From Chitinophaga sp. sic0106 (lineage in GTDB: Bacteria > Bacteroidota > Bacteroidia > Chitinophagales > Chitinophagaceae), in NCBI RefSeq assembly GCF_019219075.1, contig NZ_JAHUWJ010000001.1:310001-374000 (forward strand): a stretch of 64,000 nt of DNA, read 5' to 3'. The translations under genes and the position numbers were made by a program. Within the stretch, counting starts at the first letter, position 1; every line of letters begins with the position of its first letter. The notes under the pieces were generated by a model that saw only the letters and a list, made by a program, of their open reading frames with translations, did not search any database and was not told where the DNA came from. Below are positions 8,058 to 16,061 of the stretch, piece after piece.

Positions 8058-9149
8058 ATGACACAACTTAACAGCCACTTTTATGTGGCAATAATGGCAG
8101 GTGGCATTGGAAGTCGTTTTTGGCCCCATAGTCGTACTGATAATCCCAAGCAATTCCTCGACATCCTGAATACGGGGAAAACGCTCTTACAGTGGACTTA
8201 TGAAAGATTTGCCCAATTTATTCCGAAAGGAAATATTTATGTTGTTACCCATCACCAGTATACCTCCAAAGTTGCCGAGCAATTACCGGAGCTGCCGCTG
8301 GCTAACATCGTAAGTGAACCTTCCCGGAAGAATACCGCCCCCTGCGTGGCTTACATCTCCCATAAAATAAATAAGCAGGACCCATTGGCTAATTTCATTT
8401 GTGCCCCGGCAGATCACCTGATCATGGACCCAACAGCCTTTACCAATGCCTGCCTCAACGCACTGCTGTTTGTGCAAAAGCACAGCGCACTGCTCACACT
8501 CGGTATCAAGCCTACCCGCCCCGACACCGGCTATGGCTATATACAGTTTGAACCACAGCAGGTGGCCGATGATGTATACCCGGTAAAAACATTTACAGAA
8601 AAGCCGAACCTGGAACTGGCGAAAACATTCATTCAAAGTGGCGACTTCCTCTGGAACGCCGGCATCTTTTTATGGAATGTAAAAACCATCCTCGCCGCTT
8701 TCAAAAAATACCTGCCAGAAATTGACGAATTGTTTGAGGCCAGTACACCATACCTCAACACTGCAGAAGAAAAAGAAGCGATAGAAAAAGTATATCCGCA
8801 ATGCACCAACATCTCCATAGATTATGGTATCATGGAAAAAGCGGATAATGTATATGTAATCCCCGCCAATTTTGGCTGGAGCGACCTGGGAACGTGGGCC
8901 TCCGCTTACGAAAATATTGAAAAAGATTACCTCGGAAATGCCGTACAAGGAAAGAATGTTGTGGTGATTGACGCTACCAAATGTATGGTTAAGGTTCCTA
9001 ATGAAAAGTTGGTATTGCTGCAAGGGCTGGATGAAATGATCGTGATTGATACACCTGATGTACTGCTGATCGCCAAAAAGGATCACGAACAGCAGATCAA
9101 GGATTATGTGGCAGAAATCAAGAGAAACAAAGGCGAAAAGTTTTTATAA
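8058..9149 (+). CDS. manC: mannose-1-phosphate guanylyltransferase
   Basis: Makes GDP-mannose from mannose 1-phosphate and GTP for polysaccharide and glycoprotein synthesis. The nucleotidyltransferase signature MAGGIGSRFWPHSR is at residues 14-27, followed by PKQFLDI; later motifs are FTEKP near 180 and SDLGTWASAYE near 275. At 363 residues it lacks the C-terminal phosphomannose isomerase domain of bifunctional AlgA/ManC proteins, so it is monofunctional. It sits 1 base after kdsD and 9 bases before the aminotransferase gene, implying one mRNA. The family is certain; mannose specificity is inferred from the family signature. Confidence 0.93.
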   Translation: MTQLNSHFYVAIMAGGIGSRFWPHSRTDNPKQFLDILNTGKTLLQWTYERFAQFIPKGNIYVVTHHQYTSKVAEQLPELPLANIVSEPSRKNTAPCVAYISHKINKQDPLANFICAPADHLIMDPTAFTNACLNALLFVQKHSALLTLGIKPTRPDTGYGYIQFEPQQVADDVYPVKTFTEKPNLELAKTFIQSGDFLWNAGIFLWNVKTILAAFKKYLPEIDELFEASTPYLNTAEEKEAIEKVYPQCTNISIDYGIMEKADNVYVIPANFGWSDLGTWASAYENIEKDYLGNAVQGKNVVVIDATKCMVKVPNEKLVLLQGLDEMIVIDTPDVLLIAKKDHEQQIKDYVAEIKRNKGEKFL

Positions 9150-9158
9150 GCAAACACT

Positions 9159-10292
9159 ATGTCTAAGCTGCCCAACGTAGGCACCACGATCTTTTCTGTT
9201 ATGTCGGCCCTGGCCGCAGAAAATAAAGCCATCAACCTTTCGCAGGGATTCCCTGATTTTGATTGCAGTGATGAGCTCAAAGCATTTGTAAACGAAGCCA
9301 TGCAGCAAGGGCATAACCAGTATGCACCGATGCCTGGCCTAATGCAACTGCGCAGCGCCATTGCCGGTAAGGTGGAAAGCCTTTACCAGCAAAAGGTAGA
9401 TCCGGATTCAGAAATTACCATTACACCCGGAGGTACTTACGCCATCTTTACCGCAATAGCAGCGTATATCCGTCCGGGTGATGAAGTAATTATCTTTGAA
9501 CCTGCATACGACAGCTATATTCCCAATGTATTGGTAAATGGCGGAAAGCCGGTGCTGATACCGCTTTCATTCCCGGATTACCGTATCAACTGGGAAGAGG
9601 TGAGAAATAAAATCACCCCTAAAACCCGCATGATTATGGTGAATACTCCCCATAATCCTACCGGCAGTATTTTACAGGAAAATGATATTGCAGAACTGGA
9701 GAAACTGGTGGCGGAATTTGACCTGCTGGTATTATCAGATGAGGTGTATGAACACCTGGTATACGACGGTGAGTTGCACCACAGCATCCTGCGCTACCCC
9801 AATATCTTCCGCAACAGCTTTGTGACGTTTTCTTTCGGAAAGGTATTCCATAATACAGGCTGGAAAATGGGCTACTGTATTGCACCTAAGCACCTCATGC
9901 AGGAGTATAGAAAAGTACATCAGTTCCTGTGCTTTTCTGTCAACACTCCCATGCAATACGGACTGGCAAACTTTCTCGAAACACCTTCCCATTACCTGGA
10001 ATTACCTGCTTTCTATCAACAGAAAAGAGATTACTTCCTGGAACTGATGCACCATACGCGATTCACGCCGCTGGCCAGCAAAGGCAGTTATTTTCAGCTG
10101 ATGAAATACGACAGAATTTCAGATGAGGGAGATAAGGAGTTCGCAAAGAGAATTACGCGCGAGTTTGGCGTGGCAGCTATTCCCGTTTCTGCATTTTATG
10201 AAAACGGGAAAGATGATCATGTGGTAAGATTCTGTTTTGCAAAGAAACAAGAGACGCTCGAGGCGGCTGCCGCGCGCCTGGCAAAGATTTAA
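9159..10292 (+). CDS. PLP aminotransferase, methionine aminotransferase (YbdL) type
   Basis: Class I/II fold-type I aminotransferase most like YbdL / kynurenine aminotransferase III proteins annotated as methionine aminotransferase. Features are INLSQGFPDFD near residue 28, the NTPHNPTG cofactor-binding motif near residue 163, SDEVYEHLVYD near residue 195, and the Schiff-base Lys in SFGKVFHNTGWKMGY near residue 229. Full length at 377 residues, cytoplasmic. It is third in the operon with kdsD and manC, though no direct metabolic link is obvious; co-transcription may be simply positional. Substrate preference cannot be read from sequence. Confidence 0.88.
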   Translation: MSKLPNVGTTIFSVMSALAAENKAINLSQGFPDFDCSDELKAFVNEAMQQGHNQYAPMPGLMQLRSAIAGKVESLYQQKVDPDSEITITPGGTYAIFTAIAAYIRPGDEVIIFEPAYDSYIPNVLVNGGKPVLIPLSFPDYRINWEEVRNKITPKTRMIMVNTPHNPTGSILQENDIAELEKLVAEFDLLVLSDEVYEHLVYDGELHHSILRYPNIFRNSFVTFSFGKVFHNTGWKMGYCIAPKHLMQEYRKVHQFLCFSVNTPMQYGLANFLETPSHYLELPAFYQQKRDYFLELMHHTRFTPLASKGSYFQLMKYDRISDEGDKEFAKRITREFGVAAIPVSAFYENGKDDHVVRFCFAKKQETLEAAAARLAKI

Positions 10293-10314
10293 TTCAAGTA
10301 TTTATAATAGAAGA

Positions 10315-10383
10315 GGAGGCAGTTAATAACCTGTCGGACAATCACCCCTAATAAGATTATCCGAACCGGTTACTAACGCCTCC
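10315..10383 (-). other. long structured hairpin after the carbonic anhydrase gene
   Basis: An imperfect inverted repeat of 69 bases. Outer arms are 10315-10331 and 10368-10383 (16 bp with one bulge); inner arms TCGGACAAT (10334-10342) and ATTATCCGA (10356-10364). Read as minus-strand RNA, the two mismatched positions become G-U wobbles, so the fold is better on that strand, which is the strand of the carbonic anhydrase mRNA ending 51 bases away. No T-tract follows. It could be a 3' UTR stability element or an unusual terminator between convergent operons. Confidence 0.55.
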
Positions 10384-10434
10384 ATTCTTATTTGAACACA
10401 GACATTCCTCTTTGTATATAAAAGGCAGTGTGGT

Positions 10435-11106
10435 TTACACTGCTACTGCTTCCTGCTCATACTTTCCTTCCAGGATCAGTGTATGATCCATAAAGGAAAC
10501 CAGGCCGGTTTCTACATCATAGGAAGCGCCGATAATGCCAATTTCACCTTTCAGGATCATATCGCGCAGGATCAGGCTTTGTTCCATGATGGCCTGTACA
10601 GAACGTTCTACGTGCAGTCTGGATACAGCTTCCACAAACTCATGGTTATGTGAATTTCTTTCACCAGGTACATTTTTAACGGCAAATACAGCAGGAGTAA
10701 TCTTACCCAACAAAGCCGTGAGGTTGCCCAGTTCTACGTGGTCGCACGCACCTTTGATGGCACCACATTTAGTATGGCCCAGTACCACGATGAATTTGGA
10801 ACCGGCTACTTTGCAGGCGTATTCCAGGCTTCCCAGTACATTTTCAGAAATCACATTACCTGCCAGGCGAATGCTGAAGATATCGCCCAGGCCCTGATCA
10901 AAGATCAGTTCGGCGGAGGTGCGGGAATCCATGCAGCTTACGATGGCCGCCATTGGCCACTGGCCGTTGGAAGTATCGTTCATCATTTGCAGGAGGTTAC
11001 GGTTGATACCCAGGTTTTCCACAAAGCGGAGGTTACCGGCTTTCAGTAATTCCAATGCCTGCTGTGGAGTAATATTTGCCTGTGCTTCTTTATTGAGTGT
11101 TTTCAT
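10435..11106 (-). CDS. can: beta-carbonic anhydrase
   Basis: Zinc enzyme interconverting CO2 and bicarbonate. Numbered from the ATG at 11106, the zinc ligands and dyad are C58 and D60 (SCMDSRT), H111 and C114 (GHTKCGAIKGA), the full beta-class set. LAGNVISENVLGSLEYA is the usual dimer-interface block. At 223 residues it is typical. A GTG at 11115 could add three residues, but the ATG is more likely. It lies 85 bases downstream of a SulP transporter gene on the same strand, the common arrangement in which the enzyme supplies or consumes bicarbonate moved by SulP. Cytoplasmic, no signal peptide. Confidence 0.96.
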   Translation of the reverse strand: MKTLNKEAQANITPQQALELLKAGNLRFVENLGINRNLLQMMNDTSNGQWPMAAIVSCMDSRTSAELIFDQGLGDIFSIRLAGNVISENVLGSLEYACKVAGSKFIVVLGHTKCGAIKGACDHVELGNLTALLGKITPAVFAVKNVPGERNSHNHEFVEAVSRLHVERSVQAIMEQSLILRDMILKGEIGIIGASYDVETGLVSFMDHTLILEGKYEQEAVAV

Positions 11107-11191
11107 TTTTTTCACTTTTAATTAGTTTGTTAATAATCAATGATGAAGGGCATGGCTTCCGTGTTTTCTCCTATCATCATTATGCATCATT

Positions 11192-12826
11192 TTAGTTCAG
11201 TTGTAATTCCTTCAGTAAATCGTTATGATTGCCTGACGCGATCGTGTGCACGTGCCCGTTAGTGATGCGGGTCTGCTGCTCATTGGTCAGAGAAGGAGAG
11301 TTCTGAATCTTGTAAACATCTTTGAATCCTGTGAGCACCACCTGAATATTTTTCTGAGGTGCTTTGATTTCTTTAAACTCCCTGATGGTCTGCAAAACAT
11401 CGAAATCGATATACGCTGTTTTATTAGCATCGATGATGACGGTAGTATTAGCAGGGAGGTGATCCAGTGTCAGCAGGATGCTGGCTTTATTGAGGAAGGA
11501 AACTTCCTGTGCCAGTTCCAGTCTGATGCTATCGCCGGACTGATATTTCTCTTTTCTGAAGTAGTAAGAGCTTTTGATATTACCACGCAGGATGGCGAGT
11601 ACGCTTACTGCCATACCCAGGGCAATACCAATCAGCAGGTCAGTAAACACGATGGCCACCACGGTTACCACGAAAGGCACCCATTGGTATTTACCGTTTT
11701 TGAACATTTCCTTGAAAATGGAAATTTTACAAAGCTTATAACCTGTTACCAGCAGTACGGCGGCCAGTGTAGCCAGCGGGATCATGTTCAGGAAAGGTGC
11801 GATCAGCGCAGTACAAACCAGGAGTAAAATACCGTGCGTCATGGTTGCTACCTTAGTGCGACCGCCTGCGTTGATGTTAGCGCTGGAGCGTACGATTACT
11901 GAAGTGATAGGCAAACCACCGATCAAACCACTGATGATATTACCAATACCCTGGGCTTTCAGCTCACGGTTAGGAGAGGTATAGCGTTTCAGTGGGTCCA
12001 GTTTATCGGTAGCTTCTACGTTCAGCAAGGTTTCTATGGATGCCACAATTGCTACAGTTGCGGCAGTGATCCATACTTCCTTATTAGTAATGGCGGAAAA
12101 TCTTGGCAAGGTAAATTGTCCGAGGAAGTCATTAAAACTTTCCGGAACCGGTAATCTTACCAGGTGGTTGTCGCCCAATGCCAGCACGGCGCTACCTGAG
12201 AAGGCCATATTTAGCAGGATACCTGCGATTACGGCTACCAGTGGCGCCGGCACGACGCTGACTTTGGGTAATTTGCTCCAATACAGAATAATTAAAATCG
12301 AAAGGATGGTTATAATGGTAGCCCCTAGGCTGATATGGTTCAAAGCGGCAAGCAGCGTGTTTTCAGCGTCTATGAACTCATAGGTGCTTTCACTGCTTTT
12401 GTCGTAGCCAAAGGCGTATGGCAGCTGTTTCATAATAATGATGATACCGATGGCGGTCAGCATCCCCGTGATAACGTTCGACGGGAAGTAGTTGGCCACC
12501 GTTCCGGCTTTCAGCAGGCCGAAGGTCAGCTGAATGGCACCGGCAATCACTATACTCAACAGGAAAATATCGAATGCACCCAGTTTGGTAATAGCGGCGA
12601 GTACTACGGCGGTCAAACCGGCTGCGGGTCCGCTCACACTAAGGTTGGAACCACTAAAGAAGCCGATCACGATACCACCAATGATACCGGCGATCATACC
12701 GGAGAACAGGGGCGCACCGGATGCCAGGGCTATACCCAGACAAAGGGGTACAGCGATGAGAAAAACCACAAGACCCGCAGAGAGGTCGCCTTTTATATTT
12801 GAGAAGATGGAAGTCTGTTTGTTCAT
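11192..12826 (-). CDS. SulP family anion (probably bicarbonate) transporter
   Basis: Inner-membrane SLC26/SulP permease of 544 residues. The N-terminal 10-12 helix core starts with VVFLIAVPLCLGIALASGAP and carries the family signature GLTAVVLAA and NIISGLIGGLPITSVIVRSS; a cytoplasmic STAS domain occupies about residues 435-540 (LDHLPANTTVIIDANKTAYID). SulP proteins carry sulfate, bicarbonate or other anions. The adjacent carbonic anhydrase gene suggests bicarbonate, as in BicA-like systems; that is inference from context. First gene of a two-gene unit. The 255-base upstream gap contains GGACAC / GTGTCC around 12974-12987 but no clear promoter match. Confidence 0.93.
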   Translation of the reverse strand: MNKQTSIFSNIKGDLSAGLVVFLIAVPLCLGIALASGAPLFSGMIAGIIGGIVIGFFSGSNLSVSGPAAGLTAVVLAAITKLGAFDIFLLSIVIAGAIQLTFGLLKAGTVANYFPSNVITGMLTAIGIIIIMKQLPYAFGYDKSSESTYEFIDAENTLLAALNHISLGATIITILSILIILYWSKLPKVSVVPAPLVAVIAGILLNMAFSGSAVLALGDNHLVRLPVPESFNDFLGQFTLPRFSAITNKEVWITAATVAIVASIETLLNVEATDKLDPLKRYTSPNRELKAQGIGNIISGLIGGLPITSVIVRSSANINAGGRTKVATMTHGILLLVCTALIAPFLNMIPLATLAAVLLVTGYKLCKISIFKEMFKNGKYQWVPFVVTVVAIVFTDLLIGIALGMAVSVLAILRGNIKSSYYFRKEKYQSGDSIRLELAQEVSFLNKASILLTLDHLPANTTVIIDANKTAYIDFDVLQTIREFKEIKAPQKNIQVVLTGFKDVYKIQNSPSLTNEQQTRITNGHVHTIASGNHNDLLKELQLN

Positions 12827-13080
12827 GGCATTAGATTTTTCACTTTAGGAATCACGCTTCCGGATAGCAATACGCGAGTACTGCAACCGTGGAAGATTAC
12901 CTACAGGAATAATGAGCTACATAGAACGGACTTGATTATCGGTGATACACACAGGTACGTTGAATGGTACATGTATGGACACACGTGTCCGCGTAGCGAC
13001 AAATGAGCGTTAAATAAAAATGTTCGGTTAAGACTGTACGATAGCGTGCGTGTACAGTGTTGTTGTACTATGAATTATAA

Positions 13081-13374
13081 TCAGGCAAGGATGCCATTTG
13101 GAGGGGGGCAGTGTATTTCCTGGGCAGGACTGCTGGGAATATCTTCGTTGGAATGAAAGCGGTTCAGTTTAACTTCCAGTAGCAGATTCCCTCGCAGGAG
13201 GTCATCTGCATGATGGCAGAATTTGAGTTCCTTGGCGAGTTTTAAATGGTCGCCACCTTCCACTGGATGTTCTTCTACAATCTGATTATTGAACAGTATT
13301 TTCCCTACCTCCTTTATCGGAAGGAATTGTGACACCATCAGTGTCAATAGGAATATACCAATCGCCCTTTTCAT
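13081..13374 (-). CDS. small exported hypothetical protein
   Basis: A 97-residue protein with an N-terminal signal or anchor (MKRAIGIFLLTLMVSQFLPI). The mature part has CHHADD near the middle and ends in EIHCPPPNGILA; the paired His and Cys residues hint at metal binding but this is weak. I do not recognise the family, though similar short proteins occur near cation transport genes in Bacteroidota. Start chosen at the inner ATG (13374); an ATG four codons upstream at 13386 is possible. It lies 255 bases upstream of the SulP gene on the same strand and may have its own transcript. Confidence 0.6.
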   Translation of the reverse strand: MKRAIGIFLLTLMVSQFLPIKEVGKILFNNQIVEEHPVEGGDHLKLAKELKFCHHADDLLRGNLLLEVKLNRFHSNEDIPSSPAQEIHCPPPNGILA

Positions 13375-13590
13375 CTTAAAAGTCAAAGCTATGAAGGAAT
13401 TATCTATAATTCACTTCTTCTGCTAATTGTTCAATACATGTGTTTACGTCCAATACAAATGTAAATTAGGGAGTTGAGAAATAATATCACTAATCCATTA
13501 AAAAAATGTTAAAGCGTTTTAACAGATTTTCATCCCTATTATATTACCGCTCATCCTAATTAATTGAATTAATAATATTCTATATATATC

Positions 13591-13619
13591 TGGGGAGATG
13601 TAAACCCAGCATGGGTTTA
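13591..13619 (+). repeat. 17-bp intergenic repeat copy 2, with hairpin
   Basis: Bases 13591-13607 are identical to 2855-2871 (TGGGGAGATGTAAACCC). The last seven bases form a hairpin with 13613-13619 (TAAACCC / GGGTTTA, 5-base loop). The hairpin sequence differs from the one at copy 1 while hairpin position is the same, which argues for a structured element rather than chance. Confidence 0.5.
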
Positions 13620-13677
13620 TAGTACAAGTAGAGGTAATATTTATAACAAGTTATTTTGTTTTCCATGGTATTGTGTA

Positions 13678-13707
13678 TTGCATAGTAGTGTAAAAGTCGT
13701 ATGTTTG
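13678..13707 (+). promoter_or_regulatory. promoter of padR-pspC operon
   Basis: TTG (13678-13680), 19 bases, then TATGTTTG (13700-13707): an exact TAnnTTTG element at canonical spacing. The padR ATG is 60 bases beyond. The PadR product probably represses here, but I do not see a clear dyad operator. Confidence 0.8.
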
Positions 13708-13767
13708 TATCGTAAAGTTGAAATAGCTATCACAACCACCATTAATAATTATTAAAGCTCACTTGCC

Positions 13768-14106
13768 ATGAACATCGACAACACACAATCACAGATGAGA
13801 AAGGGCGTGCTGGAGTTTTGCATCTTGTCCATTATCAAGCAGGGAGAAGCTTACCCATCAGATATAATAGAGAAGATGAAAGAAGCGAAGCTGGATATTC
13901 TGGAGGGAACACTTTATCCTTTGCTGACAAGACTCAAAAACGCGGAATTGCTTACCTACCGCTGGGTAGAAAGTAGCTCCGGACCCCCTCGTAAATATTT
14001 TTCCATGACCGAAAAAGGAGAACTCTTTTATAAGGAACTGGAAAGCACCTGGAACGAACTGGCCAATGCCGTTCACCAGCTCACACAAAATAGTAGTACC
14101 ATTTAA
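13768..14106 (+). CDS. PadR family transcriptional regulator
   Basis: A 112-residue winged-helix DNA-binding protein of the short PadR subfamily. The family pattern is clear: MRKGVLEFCILSIIKQGEAYPSD at residues 10-32, the recognition region EGTLYPLLTRLKNAELL, and the wing SSGPPRKYFSMTEKG. PadR proteins are dimeric repressors that often control a membrane or envelope gene encoded next to them. Here the gene directly after (34-base gap) encodes a PspC-domain membrane protein, a widespread pairing in Bacteroidota. Likely autoregulated from the promoter at 13678-13707. Confidence 0.93.
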   Translation: MNIDNTQSQMRKGVLEFCILSIIKQGEAYPSDIIEKMKEAKLDILEGTLYPLLTRLKNAELLTYRWVESSSGPPRKYFSMTEKGELFYKELESTWNELANAVHQLTQNSSTI

Positions 14107-14140
14107 TCAACCTTTTACCTAAGACCTAAACCCAAAAGAA

Positions 14141-15847
14141 ATGAAAAAGATTATTAACATAAACCTGTCCGGCAGACTTATTCCCATCGAGGATAGTGCC
14201 TACGAGGTACTTCGCCAGTACCTAGACAGCCTTAAGCGCTATTTTGCGAAAGAGGAAGGTGGCGACGAGATCGTGACGGACATCGAAGCACGTATTGCGG
14301 AGCTGTTCAACGATAAATTGAAAAACGGTGCACATTGCATTACTGATGCGGATGTGGAAACAGTTAAACTGTCGATGGGTACCCCGGAGCAGTTTGATGA
14401 AGATGCGCCCAAAGACCAGCAACAACAACAGCAAGGCTTTACCAATGCTGCCAATGCCGGTCCACGCCCGCGTAAACGCTTCTACCGCGATCCGGAAGAT
14501 AAAGTAGTGAGTGGTGTATGCGGTGGCTTAGGTGCTTACTTTAATGTAGACCCTGTTGTATTCCGTATCATATTCACCTTACTGGTGCTCGGCTCCTTTG
14601 GTGCCGCTGCCATCGTATACATCGTGTTGTGGGTTTCCGCTCCTTATGCGGAAACCTCCGCCGAAAAGCTGGAAATGAGAGGAGAGAAGGTAGATCTTAA
14701 TAACATTAAGAATACCGTGCAGGAAGAAATGCACAATGTGAAAAACCAGTTTACCAAAGCAGGAAATGATATCAAAAATTTTTCTCAGGGCCGCGGAAGG
14801 CAAATAGGTAACGATATTGAAAGATTCTTCCTCAGCTTCTTCAGAGGGTTGGGAAAAGTAATTGTAGCCATCACCAAAAGCTTCTTTATTTTCTTTGCAG
14901 TGGTAATCCTGTTCTGTCTTATTGTAACAGGTATTGCGCTCATCGTTTCTTCCGCGGCCCTTGTGCCATTGCAACACCTCCTTTTTGCTAACAGTACACA
15001 GGTTGTAATGTTCTGGGGTAGCTTAGGCCTCATCATCGGTATACCGGTGCTGGCCCTGGTCATCTTCCTGGTACGTAAAGCCACCGGCGCCAAACAAACA
15101 TCCCGCTTTGTAGCACCTACCCTGGCTTTCCTGTGGATCATCGGTCTGGTAACCGCCGCGGGTCTGGCGTCTTCCTTCGTAAGAGATTTACGCAGAAGTA
15201 CTACCACCACCGAAGTATTCACCGTGGCACAGCCACCCGCTGGCAAGCTCCTCGTGAAACTGGCAGATAAAGATTATATCTACCACGAAGATGATGATAT
15301 CGAATTCGGCATCTTCGATGAAGATGTACGCATCACCGGAGATACCACCGTTATCAACGATATCCGCGTACGCCTCGAAAAAAGCAATACGGACAGTTTC
15401 CAGGTGGAAGTAATGCGCTACGCAAAAGGCCGCACCAACAGTGAAGCCGCTGTCAACGCAGGAGATATTGTGTTCCAGTTATCCCAACAGGATTCTGTAC
15501 TCTACATCCCACGCGGATTTGGCCTCAAAGAAGGCGCCCGCTACCGTGTGCAGCGTGTAATTGTGGTCATCAAAGTGCCTAAAGGCAAAAACATTGATGT
15601 GGATAACGAAGTATATCGCCGCTTCTCATTCAGATCCCACAGCAAATACGATGATGATTATTTCTATGACCGCGTATGGCAGGATGAAGATGGTCGCAGC
15701 TCACTGGAGGTTGCTCCCGACGGCGAAATCAGGGAAAAGAATAAAACCCTCCCTGCCAACAAAGATTCATTAGAAACCAACTATAAATATCACAGCAGTT
15801 TTAACATTGCTTTGCCAGCCCCAAATACCGCCCAGGAGCCTGCGTAA
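14141..15847 (+). CDS. PspC domain-containing membrane protein
   Basis: A 568-residue membrane protein likely involved in envelope stress. Residues 1-90 form a soluble N-terminal domain (MKKIININLSGRLIPIEDSA) typical of Bacteroidota PspC proteins; a glutamine run lies near 88-93; the PspC domain is at about 107-170 (YRDPEDKVVSGVCGGLGAYFNVD, then one or two helices). Further membrane helices are at about 240-270, 285-310 and 325-345. The C-terminal 200 residues are a soluble, charged beta-rich domain, probably periplasmic. Operon with padR. The function of the C-terminal part is unknown. Confidence 0.9.
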   Translation: MKKIININLSGRLIPIEDSAYEVLRQYLDSLKRYFAKEEGGDEIVTDIEARIAELFNDKLKNGAHCITDADVETVKLSMGTPEQFDEDAPKDQQQQQQGFTNAANAGPRPRKRFYRDPEDKVVSGVCGGLGAYFNVDPVVFRIIFTLLVLGSFGAAAIVYIVLWVSAPYAETSAEKLEMRGEKVDLNNIKNTVQEEMHNVKNQFTKAGNDIKNFSQGRGRQIGNDIERFFLSFFRGLGKVIVAITKSFFIFFAVVILFCLIVTGIALIVSSAALVPLQHLLFANSTQVVMFWGSLGLIIGIPVLALVIFLVRKATGAKQTSRFVAPTLAFLWIIGLVTAAGLASSFVRDLRRSTTTTEVFTVAQPPAGKLLVKLADKDYIYHEDDDIEFGIFDEDVRITGDTTVINDIRVRLEKSNTDSFQVEVMRYAKGRTNSEAAVNAGDIVFQLSQQDSVLYIPRGFGLKEGARYRVQRVIVVIKVPKGKNIDVDNEVYRRFSFRSHSKYDDDYFYDRVWQDEDGRSSLEVAPDGEIREKNKTLPANKDSLETNYKYHSSFNIALPAPNTAQEPA

Positions 15848-15916
15848 ACGGTCTCCGAAAATCAATACGGTAGTCTTACTAAATTGATTGTAAGAGTGTT
15901 ATAAATTAAACTATCG

Positions 15917-15951
15917 GCCATGCTGTACTTCGTGTCACAGCATGGCTTTTT
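15917..15951 (+). terminator. terminator of padR-pspC
   Basis: Perfect 10-bp stem GCCATGCTGT / ACAGCATGGC with a 10-base loop followed by TTTTTG, 70 bases beyond the stop codon. Textbook Rho-independent form. Confidence 0.9.
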
Positions 15952-16007
15952 GTTTGCCACTCATCGCTTTTTTCCCGATTGGATCATTCCCCCTGCTTTT
16001 TAATGTT

Positions 16008-16015
16008 TAACTTTG
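16008..16015 (+). promoter_or_regulatory. -7 element upstream of feoB
   Basis: TAACTTTG, exact TAnnTTTG, 46 bases before the feoB ATG. No convincing upstream TTTG at 19 bases. I do not see a Fur-box-like repeat. Confidence 0.5.
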
Positions 16016-16061
16016 CGCATTCGGCAATAATCATATTATTAAACAACAGGATAGGTAAGGA

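Larger units (their letters stand above)
13387..13767. other. intergenic region upstream of padR
   Basis: 381 AT-rich bases between divergent genes. It holds the second copy of the 17-bp repeat with its hairpin (13591-13619) and a well-matched promoter for padR (13678-13707). I see no gene or other structure in it. Confidence 0.7.

Noticed and set aside
12974..12987. GGACAC / GTGTCC inverted repeat upstream of SulP
   Set aside because: Short arms, no clear promoter beside it; not distinguishable from chance.
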